Source: Herbiconiux daphne (GTDB lineage: Bacteria > Actinomycetota > Actinomycetes > Actinomycetales > Microbacteriaceae). Taken from it: a stretch of DNA of 64,000 nt. The stretch lies in contig NZ_JANLCJ010000006.1 in the NCBI RefSeq assembly GCF_024979295.1, positions 186,001 to 250,000 on the forward strand, in the 5' to 3' direction. Below are positions 25,687 to 34,495 of the stretch, one piece after another. Under the pieces are notes generated by a model. The model did no database searches and was not told where the DNA came from. It worked only from the letters and a program-made list of their open reading frames with translations. A program made the position numbers and the translations under genes. Within the stretch, counting starts at the first letter, position 1. Every line of letters starts with the position of its first letter.

Positions 25687-26661
25687 TCAGGCGATGAGGT
25701 AGTCGTGCAGTGCTTCGTCGCGCAGCATCCCGAGCGCCCGGCGCTGAATCTGACGCGCCCGCTCGCGGCTCACGCCGAGGGCGTCGCCGATCTGGTCGAA
25801 CGACATCGGGTCTTGCCCGTCGAGGCCGAATCGCATGCACACGACGCGCGCCTCGCGGGGCGGCAGGGTGGCCAGGGCCACCTCGAGGTCGTGGTGCTGC
25901 AATGATGCGGCAGCGGCGTCGAACGGCTGCAGCTGGGTCGAGTCCTCGATCAGGTCGCCGAGCTCGGCGTCGTCGTCGCCGACGGGCGTGTGGATCGACA
26001 CCGTGTCGCGACCGTGGCGCAGCAGTTCCTGCACCTTCGCCGGCGGAAGGTCGACGGCGCTCGCGATCTCGTCGATGGTCGCCTCGCGGCCGAGCTCGAT
26101 CACGAGCCGGCGCTGCATGCGGGTGATGGAGCTGATCTTCTCCGACGTGTGCACGGGGATGCGGATGATGCGGCCGCTGTCCGCCAGCGCCCGGTTGATG
26201 GCCTGCTTGATCCACCACGACCCGTAGGTCGAGAACTTGAAGCCGGCCTGGTAGTCGAACTTCTCGACCGCACGCACGAGGCCGATGTTGCCCTCCTGGA
26301 TGAGGTCGAGGAACGGCAGCCCGCGCTCGAGGTAGCGCTTGGCGATCGAGACGACCAGACGCAGGTTGGCCTGGATGAGCTGCCGCTTGGCGGCCTGCCC
26401 GTCGCGGGCGAGCCACTGCAGCTCGCGCTGCAGGCTCGAATCCATCACCGGCTGTTCCTTGAGCTTCGCGTCGGCGAGCACGCCGACCTCGATGCGGCGG
26501 CCGAGATCGACCTCGTCCTCTGCTGTCAGCAACGCGGTCTGACCGATCTGGCGCAGGTAGTCCTTCACCGGGTCCTCTGAGGCACCGCGGATGTTCGCCA
26601 AGCGCGCCTGCGGCTCGCTCTCATCGATTTCGGTTGCTGAAGCTACAACTGTGCGTGACAT
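25687..26661 (-). CDS. Group 2 sigma-70 factor (SigB/HrdB-like)
   Basis: 324 residues with regions 1.2 ([17 protein letters not shown]), 2 ([20 protein letters not shown] and [17 protein letters not shown]), 3 ([16 protein letters not shown]) and 4.2 ([20 protein letters not shown]). The length and lack of the long region 1.1 fit a non-housekeeping primary-like sigma factor. The ATG at 26661 has GGAG six bases upstream; the ATG two codons earlier would lie directly against that site. The protein probably drives stationary-phase or stress transcription. Confidence 0.92.
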   Translation of the reverse strand: MSRTVVASATEIDESEPQARLANIRGASEDPVKDYLRQIGQTALLTAEDEVDLGRRIEVGVLADAKLKEQPVMDSSLQRELQWLARDGQAAKRQLIQANLRLVVSIAKRYLERGLPFLDLIQEGNIGLVRAVEKFDYQAGFKFSTYGSWWIKQAINRALADSGRIIRIPVHTSEKISSITRMQRRLVIELGREATIDEIASAVDLPPAKVQELLRHGRDTVSIHTPVGDDDAELGDLIEDSTQLQPFDAAAASLQHHDLEVALATLPPREARVVCMRFGLDGQDPMSFDQIGDALGVSRERARQIQRRALGMLRDEALHDYLIA

Positions 26662-26852
26662 CTTCATCTCCGTTATTCAGTCCGTATCCCGGTTGTTCCG
26701 AAGGCTATCGCCGCACCAGGGCACCCCCCTAATGGGGGAACGGGGGGTTGACACGACCCGGCTCAAGGTGCCATGCTCTACGGCTTCGTCGCCGGATGGC
26801 GGCTGCCGCGCCTTCTAGACTGGAAGCCCCCACACGGTCGGAAGGCGCACGC
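26662..26852. promoter_or_regulatory. Divergent region between sigma factor and copper cluster
   Basis: A 191-bp region with divergent genes. It contains a G-tract inverted repeat CCCCCCTAATGGGGG (near 26725) and a TTGACA hexamer at 26748-26753 pointing toward the plus-strand gene, but no convincing -10 at 17 bases. GGAAGG precedes the plus-strand ATG. Confidence 0.4.
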
Positions 26853-27482
26853 ATGAGCAGCAGGTGGTCGCGCACCGCGCGCGGTCTGCGCGCCGCGGGC
26901 ATCGCCACCTTCCTCGCCGCCTTCTCGCACGTCGCGGCCGGCGGGGGCGCTCCGGGCGGGGTCGGCCTCGTCGTCGCCCTCGCGCTCTCGGCCATGGTCT
27001 GCGTGCTGCTCGCGGGGCGCAGAATATCGCTGCCGAGGCTTTCCATTTCGGTGCTGATCAGCCAATTCGCGTTCCACCTGCTGTTCGGGGTCGGCGCCGG
27101 CGACGGGTCGACCTCGCTGGTCGAGACCGCCGGTCACCACGGTCGCCTGATGCTCGCGACGGTTCCGGATGCCGCCGCCGCGCCCGTGCACCCGGCCCAC
27201 GATCCGGCGCTGATGTGGGTGGCGCACGGTGTCTCGGCGGTGATCACGATCGCGCTGCTGCAGTGGGGGGAGCGGGCGCTCGCGCGCCTGCGCCGACTCG
27301 CTCGTGGCGGCATCCGGTCGCTCGTGACGATGCCGCAGCTCGCGTTCGTCGAGCCCGTGCCGCCGCGATCGCCGGTGCGTGCCGACGGTCTGGCCGTGGT
27401 CGACCACTTGAGCGACCTCGGGGTGCTGTTCGGTGCCCTTCGGCACCGCGGTCCGCCGGTGGCGGTGGCCACGCACCCCTAG
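26853..27482 (+). CDS. Membrane protein upstream of ycnI, probably copper-related
   Basis: 209 residues with an N-terminal hydrophobic helix, one or two central ones (VGLVVALALSAMVCVLLAGR and SVLISQFAFHLLFGVGAG) and one near residue 130 (ALMWVAHGVSAVITIALLQ). His residues cluster in ETAGHHGRL and HPAHDPA, which would suit metal handling. No family is recognised. The next genes encode YcnI-like and CopC-like proteins on the same strand, so a part in copper acquisition is inferred from context. The start follows GGAAGG. Confidence 0.65.
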   Translation: MSSRWSRTARGLRAAGIATFLAAFSHVAAGGGAPGGVGLVVALALSAMVCVLLAGRRISLPRLSISVLISQFAFHLLFGVGAGDGSTSLVETAGHHGRLMLATVPDAAAAPVHPAHDPALMWVAHGVSAVITIALLQWGERALARLRRLARGGIRSLVTMPQLAFVEPVPPRSPVRADGLAVVDHLSDLGVLFGALRHRGPPVAVATHP

Positions 27483-27560
27483 GTCTCATCGGTCGACGCC
27501 GGTGGGGCGTTCGTGCGTGCGCGCACCGCATCCCACCGAATCGAACCGGACAGGACCCCT

Positions 27561-28388
27561 GTGAACAAGAACTCCTTCGCGCGCGCGGCCGCCACCGCTG
27601 CCGCCGCACTCGCCGTCGCCACCTCGGTCGCGCTCGGCACACCCCTCGCCGCCAGTGCCCATGTGCACATCGACCCCGGTCAGGCGGCGCCGGGAACCTA
27701 CCCCACGGTCACCTTCAAGGTGCCCACCGAATCGGCGACCGCCAGCACCATCAGCCTCACCGTCGACCTGCCGACCGACACGCCGTTCACGAGCGTGAGC
27801 TACCAGCCCGTGCCCGGCTGGACCACCCGGGTGATCACCGCCACCCTGTCCGCCCCTGTCGTCTCGGGCGACGCGACCGTCACCGAAGCCCCCGTCTCGG
27901 TGGTGTGGACGGCCGACCCGGGGTCGGGCATCGCGCCGGGGCAGTTCCAGGAGTTCCCGCTGTCGCTCGGGCCGGTGCCCGACACCGGGCAGGTCGCGCT
28001 CGCGGCGCACCAGGGCTACTCCGACGGCACGACGGTCGACTGGTCTGACGCGACTCCGGCCTCGGGAGACGAGCCCGAGCACCCGGCGCCGATCCTCTAC
28101 ATCACCGACGCGCCCCCGGCCGGCGACGAAACGAGCGCGGCGACGACGGATGCCGCGGCCGGCGCGGGCGCCGATGGATCGACCGATGCCGGCTCATCGG
28201 CCGACGGCCTGACGGCCTCGACCGACGGAGTCGCGGCGGCGGCTGATGCGGCCGCTGATGCGGGTGTGGCATCGGCGGCCCTGGGCCTCGGCCTCGGCGG
28301 CCTGGTGCTCGGAACACTGGCGCTCGTGGTCGCGGCGGTGGCGCTGTTGCGTCGCCCGGCGGCGGGACGAATCGCGGGCTCGAAATGA
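27561..28388 (+). CDS. YcnI family (DUF1775) copper-binding exported protein
   Basis: 275 residues from GTG 27561 (AGGA upstream). The signal peptide ends at ASA, leaving a mature N-terminal His (AHVHIDPGQAAPGTYPTVTF), the copper-ligand position of YcnI proteins. An immunoglobulin-like DUF1775 domain follows, with VSVVWTADP and FPLSLGPVPD, then a Ser/Ala/Asp linker and a C-terminal membrane helix with Arg-rich tail. The protein is anchored outside the membrane. It overlaps the CopC gene by an ATGA. Confidence 0.88.
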   Translation: MNKNSFARAAATAAAALAVATSVALGTPLAASAHVHIDPGQAAPGTYPTVTFKVPTESATASTISLTVDLPTDTPFTSVSYQPVPGWTTRVITATLSAPVVSGDATVTEAPVSVVWTADPGSGIAPGQFQEFPLSLGPVPDTGQVALAAHQGYSDGTTVDWSDATPASGDEPEHPAPILYITDAPPAGDETSAATTDAAAGAGADGSTDAGSSADGLTASTDGVAAAADAAADAGVASAALGLGLGGLVLGTLALVVAAVALLRRPAAGRIAGSK

Positions 28389-29287
28389 TGCGCGGTGAGG
28401 TCCACTCGGTGAGGGCGCGGTCGGGGGGTCGGGCGCATGGGGCGTCGCCATCGCCGTCGCTGTCACCGTCACTGTCGCGTCGGGTTCGCGCTGCTGCGGC
28501 CGCGCGCCGGCTGCTCCTCGTGATCGGGGCGACCGGCCTTGCGGCGGCGGGACTCGTCGGCGGGGCGACCATCGGGGCGGTGAGCGGCGCATCGGCGCAC
28601 GACTTCCTGGTGTCGACCTCGCCGGCCGCCGACTCGACGGTGACCGACACGCTCACCGAGGTGTCGCTCACGTTCAACGAGCCTCCGCTCGACGACGCGG
28701 GAGCCGCCATCGCCGTCGAGGTGCACGACCCGAGCGGCGCGAACATCGCCGTCGGCTCGGTGTCGATCGTGAACAGCACCCTCACCACGTCGGTCGCACC
28801 GGTGTCGACCGGGCCGCACACGGTGCTCTGGCAGACGGTGTCGGGTGACGGGCACGCCGTGTCGGGCCAGTTCGTCTTCGACTACGAGGGCGCAGTGCCG
28901 GGCGCGGCGGGCGGGTCGGGCGCGACGACCCCCACGGGCTCGCCCGGATCAGGGGAGGGCGCACCGAGCTCGACGCCGGCGGCGACGGAGGGGCCGGCCA
29001 CGCCGACCACCCCCTCGGCGGCCGCGTCCGCCTCGGGCGTGCCACCGACGGCCGAGAGCACGACCAGCGCACCGGCGTCGACCGGCGGGGGAGTGCAACT
29101 GCCCTTCCTGCTCATCGGCGTCGGCTCGGCCGCGGCCGTCATCGTGGTCGTCGGTGTCGTCACTGCGGTCGTGCTCGGCCGTCGTCGGCGTTCCACGCCG
29201 GCAGCGGCGGCCGCCGGCGATCCCACGAACCCGCCGCCCGCGGCAGGCCCCGGTGCTGCCGACGCCGGCCGACCGCCTAGGGCCTGA
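28385..29287 (+). CDS. CopC-domain copper-binding protein, membrane anchored
   Basis: 300 residues. A long Arg/Ser-rich N-terminus leads into a signal segment ending SGASA, and the mature protein starts HDFLVSTSPAADSTV with the N-terminal His copper ligand of CopC. VSLTFNEPP and VSGDGHAVSGQFVF (second His) complete the CopC fold. A Ser/Thr/Pro linker, a C-terminal membrane helix and an RRRR tail follow. The ATG at 28385 overlaps the YcnI stop. It probably passes copper to a CopD-like permease or to secreted enzymes. Confidence 0.88.
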   Translation: MMRGEVHSVRARSGGRAHGASPSPSLSPSLSRRVRAAAAARRLLLVIGATGLAAAGLVGGATIGAVSGASAHDFLVSTSPAADSTVTDTLTEVSLTFNEPPLDDAGAAIAVEVHDPSGANIAVGSVSIVNSTLTTSVAPVSTGPHTVLWQTVSGDGHAVSGQFVFDYEGAVPGAAGGSGATTPTGSPGSGEGAPSSTPAATEGPATPTTPSAAASASGVPPTAESTTSAPASTGGGVQLPFLLIGVGSAAAVIVVVGVVTAVVLGRRRRSTPAAAAAGDPTNPPPAAGPGAADAGRPPRA

Positions 29288-29292
29288 GGCCC

Positions 29293-29368
29293 GCGCGGGC
29301 TGTCCCGAACGAGTCATCCTCCGGCCCGCCGTGGCACGGCCGGAGGACGCGACCGGGGCAGCCCGCGC
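29293..29368. terminator. Large interrupted hairpin between convergent genes
   Basis: An outer stem pairs GCGCGGGCTGTCCC (29293-29306) with GGGGCAGCCCGCGC (29355-29368), 14 pairs with one G-U. An inner 10-bp perfect stem TCCTCCGGCC/GGCCGGAGGA spans 29317-29347. It begins six bases past the CopC stop and probably ends both convergent transcripts. The rest of the gap to 29466 holds no gene. Confidence 0.6.
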
Positions 29369-29466
29369 CCGATTCCGCCATCCCACCGAACCGCCGCCCT
29401 CCGTCGATGCCACGGAACCGCCGCCACCCGCCTCGTGCGCGCCAGGCGCCGGAACGCGACCGCGCC

Positions 29467-30192
29467 TCAGACGTCGAGCTCGCGCGCCACCACTCGTGCG
29501 GCGACGTCGCTCAGCCGCTCGCCGTGCGACCGGGCGTGATCGCGCAGCAGCGTGAACGCCTCCTCCACACCGACATCCAGCTGGAAGGCGACGACGCCCT
29601 TGGCCTGCTCGATCACGATGCGGCTCTGCAGCGCATGCTGCAACTGCTCCCGCGCGAGTTCCGACTCGCGCAGCGAGCGTTCCTGCAGGATGCTGATGGT
29701 CGCCACGTCGGCGAGACCCTGCACCACAGCGGCGCTCTCGGGGTCGAGGCGGAGCGGAGCACTCCAGAACACGTTCAGCGACCCCAGGATGGTGCCGCGC
29801 GAGCGCAGCGGCACGGCGTGCACCGCCGCGAACCCGCCCTGCTCGGCGCGCTCGCGGAACAGCGGCCAGCGATCCGGCAGCGTCGCGATGTCGGGCACCG
29901 AGACGACGACGCCACTCGTGATGCAGTCGACGCAGGGTCCGCCGCCGGCCGACAGCTGGATGAGCTCGACCAGTCGGGTCTCCTCGCTCGTCGAGGCGAT
30001 CACCTCCAGCGGGCGGCCCTGGTCGGAGAGGATGATGCCTCCCGCCTGGGCGTCGACGAGCGAGACGCAGTTCTCGACGAGCGTCTGCAGCACCTCGACC
30101 ACGTCATAGGTGTCGACGAGGGTGTCGGCGAGCCTCACGAGCGTGTGCACGAGCTGGGACTCCCGCGTGCCGTCACCCGAACCGTCACCCAT
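29467..30192 (-). CDS. GAF-ANTAR transcription antitermination regulator
   Basis: 241 residues. An N-terminal GAF domain (LVENCVSLVDAQAGGIIL, GGGPCVDCITSGVVVSVPDI, VPLRSRGTILGSLNVF) is followed by a C-terminal ANTAR domain (RIVIEQAKGVVAFQLDVGVEEAF and the three-helix end). ANTAR proteins bind paired hexaloop hairpins in RNA to prevent termination. The Cys residues around PCVDC could sense redox state. It lies four bases after a second GAF-ANTAR gene. Confidence 0.9.
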   Translation of the reverse strand: MGDGSGDGTRESQLVHTLVRLADTLVDTYDVVEVLQTLVENCVSLVDAQAGGIILSDQGRPLEVIASTSEETRLVELIQLSAGGGPCVDCITSGVVVSVPDIATLPDRWPLFRERAEQGGFAAVHAVPLRSRGTILGSLNVFWSAPLRLDPESAAVVQGLADVATISILQERSLRESELAREQLQHALQSRIVIEQAKGVVAFQLDVGVEEAFTLLRDHARSHGERLSDVAARVVARELDV

Positions 30193-30196
30193 GCCG

Positions 30197-30964
30197 TCAG
30201 CCTTCCCCGTCTTCGCGGGGCGCGAACGAGAGGCGCCGTTCGACCACGTCGTTGGCCACCTCGCTCAGCGACCGGCCTGATGAGTAGGCCCGGCCGCGCA
30301 ACAGCAGCAGGGCGTCTTCGGCCGAGATCGACAGCTGCGCCAGCACCATGCCGGTGGCCTGATGGATCTCGCGCCGCGACGACCCGAACCCCGTCGACGC
30401 GAAGTCCGATGCGCCGGCGCCGGCGGCGTCGAGTTCGTCGACCAGGGCGGCGTCTCCCTGAGCTTCGGCCGAATCATCCGTCGCCACCACCCGCCGCAGC
30501 ACCTGGCGCGCCGCGACCGAGGCGAGCGAGCTCGCGTGGCGGATGTCGGCAGGCGAGAGCCCGCCGGTCGAGGTGGAGTAGAGGTCGACCGCGCCGACGT
30601 CGAGCGCGCCGATCACCAGCGGGAAGGCGTAGAGCGCGCCCACGTCGTCGTGCTGGATCGCCTCGATGAAGGGCGGCCACGCCGCCGTGGTCGTGTTGCG
30701 CACATCGGGCTCGATGATGGGCACGTGGCGGGAGACGGCATCCCAGCACGGGCCCACCCCGAGGTCGAACTGCAGCTCGTCGAGCCGCGCCGCCTGGCGG
30801 TCGCTCGCGCAGATGGTCTGGGTGCCGAAGTCACGCGAGAGCACCGAGATCGACGCCCCGGTGACCGGCAGCACGTCGACGAACGGATCACACAGGCTCG
30901 CCCGCGACCGATGGGCGTTGGCGAGCGCGTCCATCGCCGCATCGAACCCGCTCCGTGTGCCCAT
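30197..30964 (-). CDS. GAF-ANTAR transcription antitermination regulator (second copy)
   Basis: 255 residues with GAF (DVLPVTGASISVLS, LGVGPCWDAVSRHVPIIEPD, ALYAFPLVIGALDVGAVDLY) and ANTAR (EIHQATGMVLAQLSISAEDALLLLRG) domains. It is divergent enough from its downstream neighbour to be an old duplication. The pair may form heteromers. No target RNA hairpin pair was identified nearby. Confidence 0.9.
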   Translation of the reverse strand: MGTRSGFDAAMDALANAHRSRASLCDPFVDVLPVTGASISVLSRDFGTQTICASDRQAARLDELQFDLGVGPCWDAVSRHVPIIEPDVRNTTTAAWPPFIEAIQHDDVGALYAFPLVIGALDVGAVDLYSTSTGGLSPADIRHASSLASVAARQVLRRVVATDDSAEAQGDAALVDELDAAGAGASDFASTGFGSSRREIHQATGMVLAQLSISAEDALLLLRGRAYSSGRSLSEVANDVVERRLSFAPREDGEG

Positions 30965-31005
30965 GACCCCACGGTACCCGTCGCGGGTCGATGCGGATCG
31001 ACGAT

Positions 31006-32001
31006 TCAGAAGATCCGGTAGCCGATCTCCGCAGGAGCGTCGAGCAGCCGCTCGATCTCGTCGTCGAGCTTGACCAGCGTGATCGACGCGCCGGCCATGT
31101 CGAGCGACGTGCAGTACTCGCCGACGTAACTGCGCGCCACCGTGATGCCCTGCGCCGCGAGCTTCTCGTGGGCGATGCCGTAGACGAGGTAGAGCTCGCT
31201 GATCGGCGTTCCGCCGAGACCGTTGACCATGAGGGCCACGCGATCGCCGCTCTCGAACGGCAGATCGGCCACCACCGGGTCGAGCAGCTCGTCGACGAGG
31301 TCGTTCGCCGGCGCGATCTTCGCCCGGCGCCGCCCGGGCTCACCGTGGATGCCCACGCCGATCTCGATCTCGTCGTCGCCGAGCTCGAACAGCGGCGACC
31401 CCTTCGCGGGAGGCGTGCAGGCGGTGAGCGCGAGCCCCATCGTGCGGGTGACGGAGTTGACCTTCTCGCCGATGCGGATCAGCTCGTCGAGGTCGGCGCC
31501 CTCTTCGGCGGCGGCGCCGACGGCCTTCATCACGAAGAAGTTGCCGGCCACGCCGCGCCGACCCACCGTGTAGGTGGAGTCCTGCACCGACACGTCGTCG
31601 TCGATGAACAACGTCTTGACGGTGACGCCGTCGGCCTGGCTCATCTCCTGCGCCATGTCGAACGCCATCCGGTCGCCGGTGTAGTTGTTGACCAGCAGCA
31701 GAACGCCCTTCGGGCCCGCCAGCAGCTTCGTCGTCTCATAGACGTAGTCCATCGGCGGCGCGGCGAACACGTCGCCCGGACACGCGCCGTCGAGCATCCC
31801 CTTGCCGACCGTCATCACGTGCGCCGGCTCATGCCCCGAACCCGAGCCCTGGATGATCGAGACCTTGTCGTCGCGAGGCGCGTCTTTGCGCATGATCAGG
31901 TTGTATTCGGGAACGTAGGTGAGCGTGTCGGGGTTGGCGAGGGCGAGCCCCTTCAGCATCTCGGGCACGTACTGCTGCGGGTCGTTGACGAACTTCTTCA
32001 T
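31006..32001 (-). CDS. dhaK: Dihydroxyacetone kinase subunit DhaK
   Basis: 331 residues. GSGSGHEPAHVMTVGKGMLDG is the substrate-loop signature, VGIHGEPG carries the His that covalently binds the keto-substrate as a hemiaminal, and MVNGLGGTPISELYLV is typical of the C-terminal part. The start overlaps the dhaL stop (ATGA). No DhaM or PTS component lies in the window, so the phosphoryl donor may be ATP or a DhaM encoded elsewhere. Related two-subunit kinases act on tetruloses. Confidence 0.92.
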   Translation of the reverse strand: MKKFVNDPQQYVPEMLKGLALANPDTLTYVPEYNLIMRKDAPRDDKVSIIQGSGSGHEPAHVMTVGKGMLDGACPGDVFAAPPMDYVYETTKLLAGPKGVLLLVNNYTGDRMAFDMAQEMSQADGVTVKTLFIDDDVSVQDSTYTVGRRGVAGNFFVMKAVGAAAEEGADLDELIRIGEKVNSVTRTMGLALTACTPPAKGSPLFELGDDEIEIGVGIHGEPGRRRAKIAPANDLVDELLDPVVADLPFESGDRVALMVNGLGGTPISELYLVYGIAHEKLAAQGITVARSYVGEYCTSLDMAGASITLVKLDDEIERLLDAPAEIGYRIF

Positions 32002-32660
32002 GGTGTCTCCACTTCTTCTGTGATCCTGTTCGGCCAGTCGGTGTCGAGTCGTTCGAGGATGACGGCCACCGCCACGGCTCCCGCGTCGGGCGAGCCGATG
32101 CTGCGCTCGCCGCTGTAGCTGGCGCGGCCGCGTTTGGCGATCATCGAGGTGGTGGCGTCGGCGGCGGCACGGGCGGCGGATGCCGCGGCCGAGATCGTGG
32201 CGGCGGCATCCTGGCCCGAGGCGATCGATTGCTCGGCGGCATCCGTCATCGGCACCAGCGCGTCGAGCAGCGTCTTGTCGCCCACGTCGGCGTTGCCGCG
32301 AGCCTTGATGCCCTCGATCGCGGAGCGGAGCATCGCGACGACGTCGTCGCCCGAGATCTCGTCGCGGCCCTTCACCACCCCGGCGGCACGGATGAACGCG
32401 GTGCCCCAGATCGGCCCCGAGGTGCCGCCGATGCGCCCGGTGATGGCGACGGCGATCTTCTGCAGGAAGGTGCCGATGTCGCTGCGGTCGTAGGAGTCCC
32501 AGTCGTTCACCACGACCTCGAAGCCGCGGGCGAGCGAGTAGCCGAAGTCGCCGTCGCCGACCACGGAGTCGAGGTCGCCGAACTGCTTCTCGTTGTCGAG
32601 GCAGGTCTGCGCGATCTCGCGCACGACGAATTCGGTGTCGCGAAAGCTGGGACTGGTCAT
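31998..32660 (-). CDS. dhaL: Dihydroxyacetone kinase subunit DhaL
   Basis: 220 residues. The nucleotide/metal motif reads DSVVGDGDFGYSLARG, with Phe where His is usual in GDGDHG. TSGPIWGTAF and GDKTLLDALVP are the other DhaL signatures, followed by RASYSGERSIGSPDAGA. It would hold the nucleotide that phosphorylates the DhaK-bound substrate. The gene overlaps both neighbours, indicating tight translational coupling. Confidence 0.9.
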   Translation of the reverse strand: MTSPSFRDTEFVVREIAQTCLDNEKQFGDLDSVVGDGDFGYSLARGFEVVVNDWDSYDRSDIGTFLQKIAVAITGRIGGTSGPIWGTAFIRAAGVVKGRDEISGDDVVAMLRSAIEGIKARGNADVGDKTLLDALVPMTDAAEQSIASGQDAAATISAAASAARAAADATTSMIAKRGRASYSGERSIGSPDAGAVAVAVILERLDTDWPNRITEEVETP

Positions 32661-33526
32661 CGTTCCTCCTGGGGGCGGTCGGGCGCGGGGGCGCCGGACG
32701 CAGCGTTGGTGCCGGCGGGGGCGGGCGCGGCCTCCGGCACAGCGGTGGTGTCGGGCAGCGGGCGCCGCAGCACCTCGGCCACGTCGTCGAGCGCCACGAT
32801 GCCGTGTGGCTGGATGCCAAACGGATCGACGAGCACGCCGGCGGGCTGATCGGCGTCGCCGAGCGAGGTCACCACGAGCGACGCGCCGGTGAAGTCCTCG
32901 TCGACCGTGTAGGCGCTCACGGTCACCACGGTGCGCAGGCCCGCCGCGAGGGCGGCCCGCAGGCCATTCGCGCTGTCCTCCACCACCACCGCATCGTCGG
33001 CGGCGAAGCCCAGGCCGTCGAGGGCGAGCAGATAGATGTCGGGTGCGGGCTTCTTGTGCGCCACCACGTCGCCGGCGTAGACCTCGAACCGCGAGGCCAG
33101 CTCGGGCCCCACCGCGTGCTCGAGCACGGCCCGCACCGAGGGCTCGGCCGACGTCGAGGCCACCGCCAGCAGCCAGCCGGATGCCGCGGCCTCGGCCACC
33201 AGGCGCGCGATCCCGGGTCGCGCCGGCAGCCGACCCTCGTCGACCAGTTCGGTGTAGATGGCGGTCTTGCGCCGGTGCCACTCGGCGAGCAGGGCCCGCT
33301 GCCCGTCGGCATCCGTCGGCAGGCCGTTGGCGGCGACGAACTCGGGGGTCAGCAGGCTCGCCATCCGCTCTTTTCCGCCGCCGATCGTCACCTTCTCGGC
33401 GTAGTCGGCATCGCTCCACTGCACGGGAACGCCGAACTCGCGGAAGGTCTGGTTGAAGGCCACCAGGTGCCCGGTGCGTTCGGTGTCGGCGAGCACGCCG
33501 TCGCAGTCGAAGATCAGCGAGGGCAT
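32657..33526 (-). CDS. HAD-superfamily phosphatase/phosphomutase (CbbY-like)
   Basis: 289 residues. The nucleophile motif FDCDGVLADTE, the Thr/Ser motif in LAVASTSAEPSVRAVLE, the Lys in AHKKPAPDIYLLAL and the acidic motif VVVEDSANGLRAAL define the beta-phosphoglucomutase-like HAD class. The final 40 residues are a Pro/Ala tail. As part of the aldolase/DhaKL cluster it may dephosphorylate or isomerise a sugar phosphate intermediate. Its end overlaps the dhaL start. Confidence 0.88.
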   Translation of the reverse strand: MPSLIFDCDGVLADTERTGHLVAFNQTFREFGVPVQWSDADYAEKVTIGGGKERMASLLTPEFVAANGLPTDADGQRALLAEWHRRKTAIYTELVDEGRLPARPGIARLVAEAAASGWLLAVASTSAEPSVRAVLEHAVGPELASRFEVYAGDVVAHKKPAPDIYLLALDGLGFAADDAVVVEDSANGLRAALAAGLRTVVTVSAYTVDEDFTGASLVVTSLGDADQPAGVLVDPFGIQPHGIVALDDVAEVLRRPLPDTTAVPEAAPAPAGTNAASGAPAPDRPQEER

Positions 33527-33527
33527 G

Positions 33528-34388
33528 TCACCACGCCTTGCCGGCGCTGCCGAACTTCGCGGCGAGCCCCGTAGTGAGGTCGACGACGTCGCGGCGCACG
33601 TGGGCGAAGAGCGACGGCGGGTCCCACTTGTTCTTCTCTTCGGCGGTCTTGAGGAAGGCCAGGTTCGACTTCATGTAGGTGATCTTGAGGTCGGTCGAGA
33701 TGTTCACCTTCGCGCAGCCGCGCGCGATGAGGTCGGCGAACTGGTCGTCGCTCATGCCGCTGCCGCCGTGCAGGGCGATCGGCACCCCGGTGGCCTCCAC
33801 CAGGTCGGTGACGCGTTCGAAGTCGAGCTCGGGCTTCTGCGAATACACCCCGTGAGCGTTGCCGATCGACGGCGCGAACACGTCGACGCCCGTGGTCTCG
33901 ATGAACGACACGGCGGTGTCGAGCGACTGGCGGTGGGCGACGGTGTCGCTGCCGATGCCGTCTTCGACGCCGGTGATCGACTCGATCTCGCCCTCGACGT
34001 GCGCCCCGTGCCGCCGCGCCTCGGCTACCACCTCGACGGTCTGCCGCTGGTTCTCCTCCACCGGCAGGGTGGAGGCGTCGAACAGCACCGAGTTCCAGCC
34101 GCGCTCGAGGCACTGCGTGATGACCTCGCGCTCGGGGCAGTGGTCGAGGTGCAGCGTCACGGGCACGTCGATGCCCTCGGTCATCGACGTCCACATCGCG
34201 AACAGCACGTCGTAGCCGATCTGCTTCACCGTCTTCACCGAGGTCTGCACGATGAGCGGCGAGCGAGCCTCGACGGCACCGGCCAGAACGGCTTCGAGCG
34301 TGAGGTCGTTGACGATGTTGATGGCGGGCACGCCGTAACGCTCCTGGAACGCCCGATCGACGATCTGCTTCAATGACACGACCGCCAC
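33528..34388 (-). CDS. Class II fructose-bisphosphate aldolase family protein
   Basis: 286 residues. LHLDHCPER holds a zinc-ligand His and the catalytic Asp region, VEGEIESITGVEDG the loop Glu, NAHGVYSQKP the second zinc His and IALHGGSGMSDDQF the third, with GCAKVNISTDLK binding the phosphate. It cleaves a ketose phosphate to DHAP and an aldehyde. With DhaKL in the same operon, both DHAP release and DHA phosphorylation feed glycolysis. The substrate could be a tagatose-, fuculose- or sulfo-sugar-like phosphate. Confidence 0.9.
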   Translation of the reverse strand: MAVVSLKQIVDRAFQERYGVPAINIVNDLTLEAVLAGAVEARSPLIVQTSVKTVKQIGYDVLFAMWTSMTEGIDVPVTLHLDHCPEREVITQCLERGWNSVLFDASTLPVEENQRQTVEVVAEARRHGAHVEGEIESITGVEDGIGSDTVAHRQSLDTAVSFIETTGVDVFAPSIGNAHGVYSQKPELDFERVTDLVEATGVPIALHGGSGMSDDQFADLIARGCAKVNISTDLKITYMKSNLAFLKTAEEKNKWDPPSLFAHVRRDVVDLTTGLAAKFGSAGKAW

Positions 34389-34495
34389 GGGAACCTCCTC
34401 ATTCGCCTGCCTTCACGCTAGGCAGCGCGCCGACGGTGGGGAATGGGGGGTTCCCCCACCTGGCCGGTAGGGGAGGGGTAGGGCGGCGCTCGCCG
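34389..34495. promoter_or_regulatory. Gap upstream of the aldolase-DhaKL operon with G/C-tract palindromes
   Basis: This 107-bp gap contains the perfect palindrome GGGGGTTCCCCC (34446-34457) inside GGTGGGGAATGGGGGGTTCC. The operon start has a GAGGTTCC ribosome-binding site. It is a candidate operator, perhaps for the upstream LuxR-type fusion protein; the similar G-tract element near 26725 precedes the sigma gene region. Confidence 0.4.
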
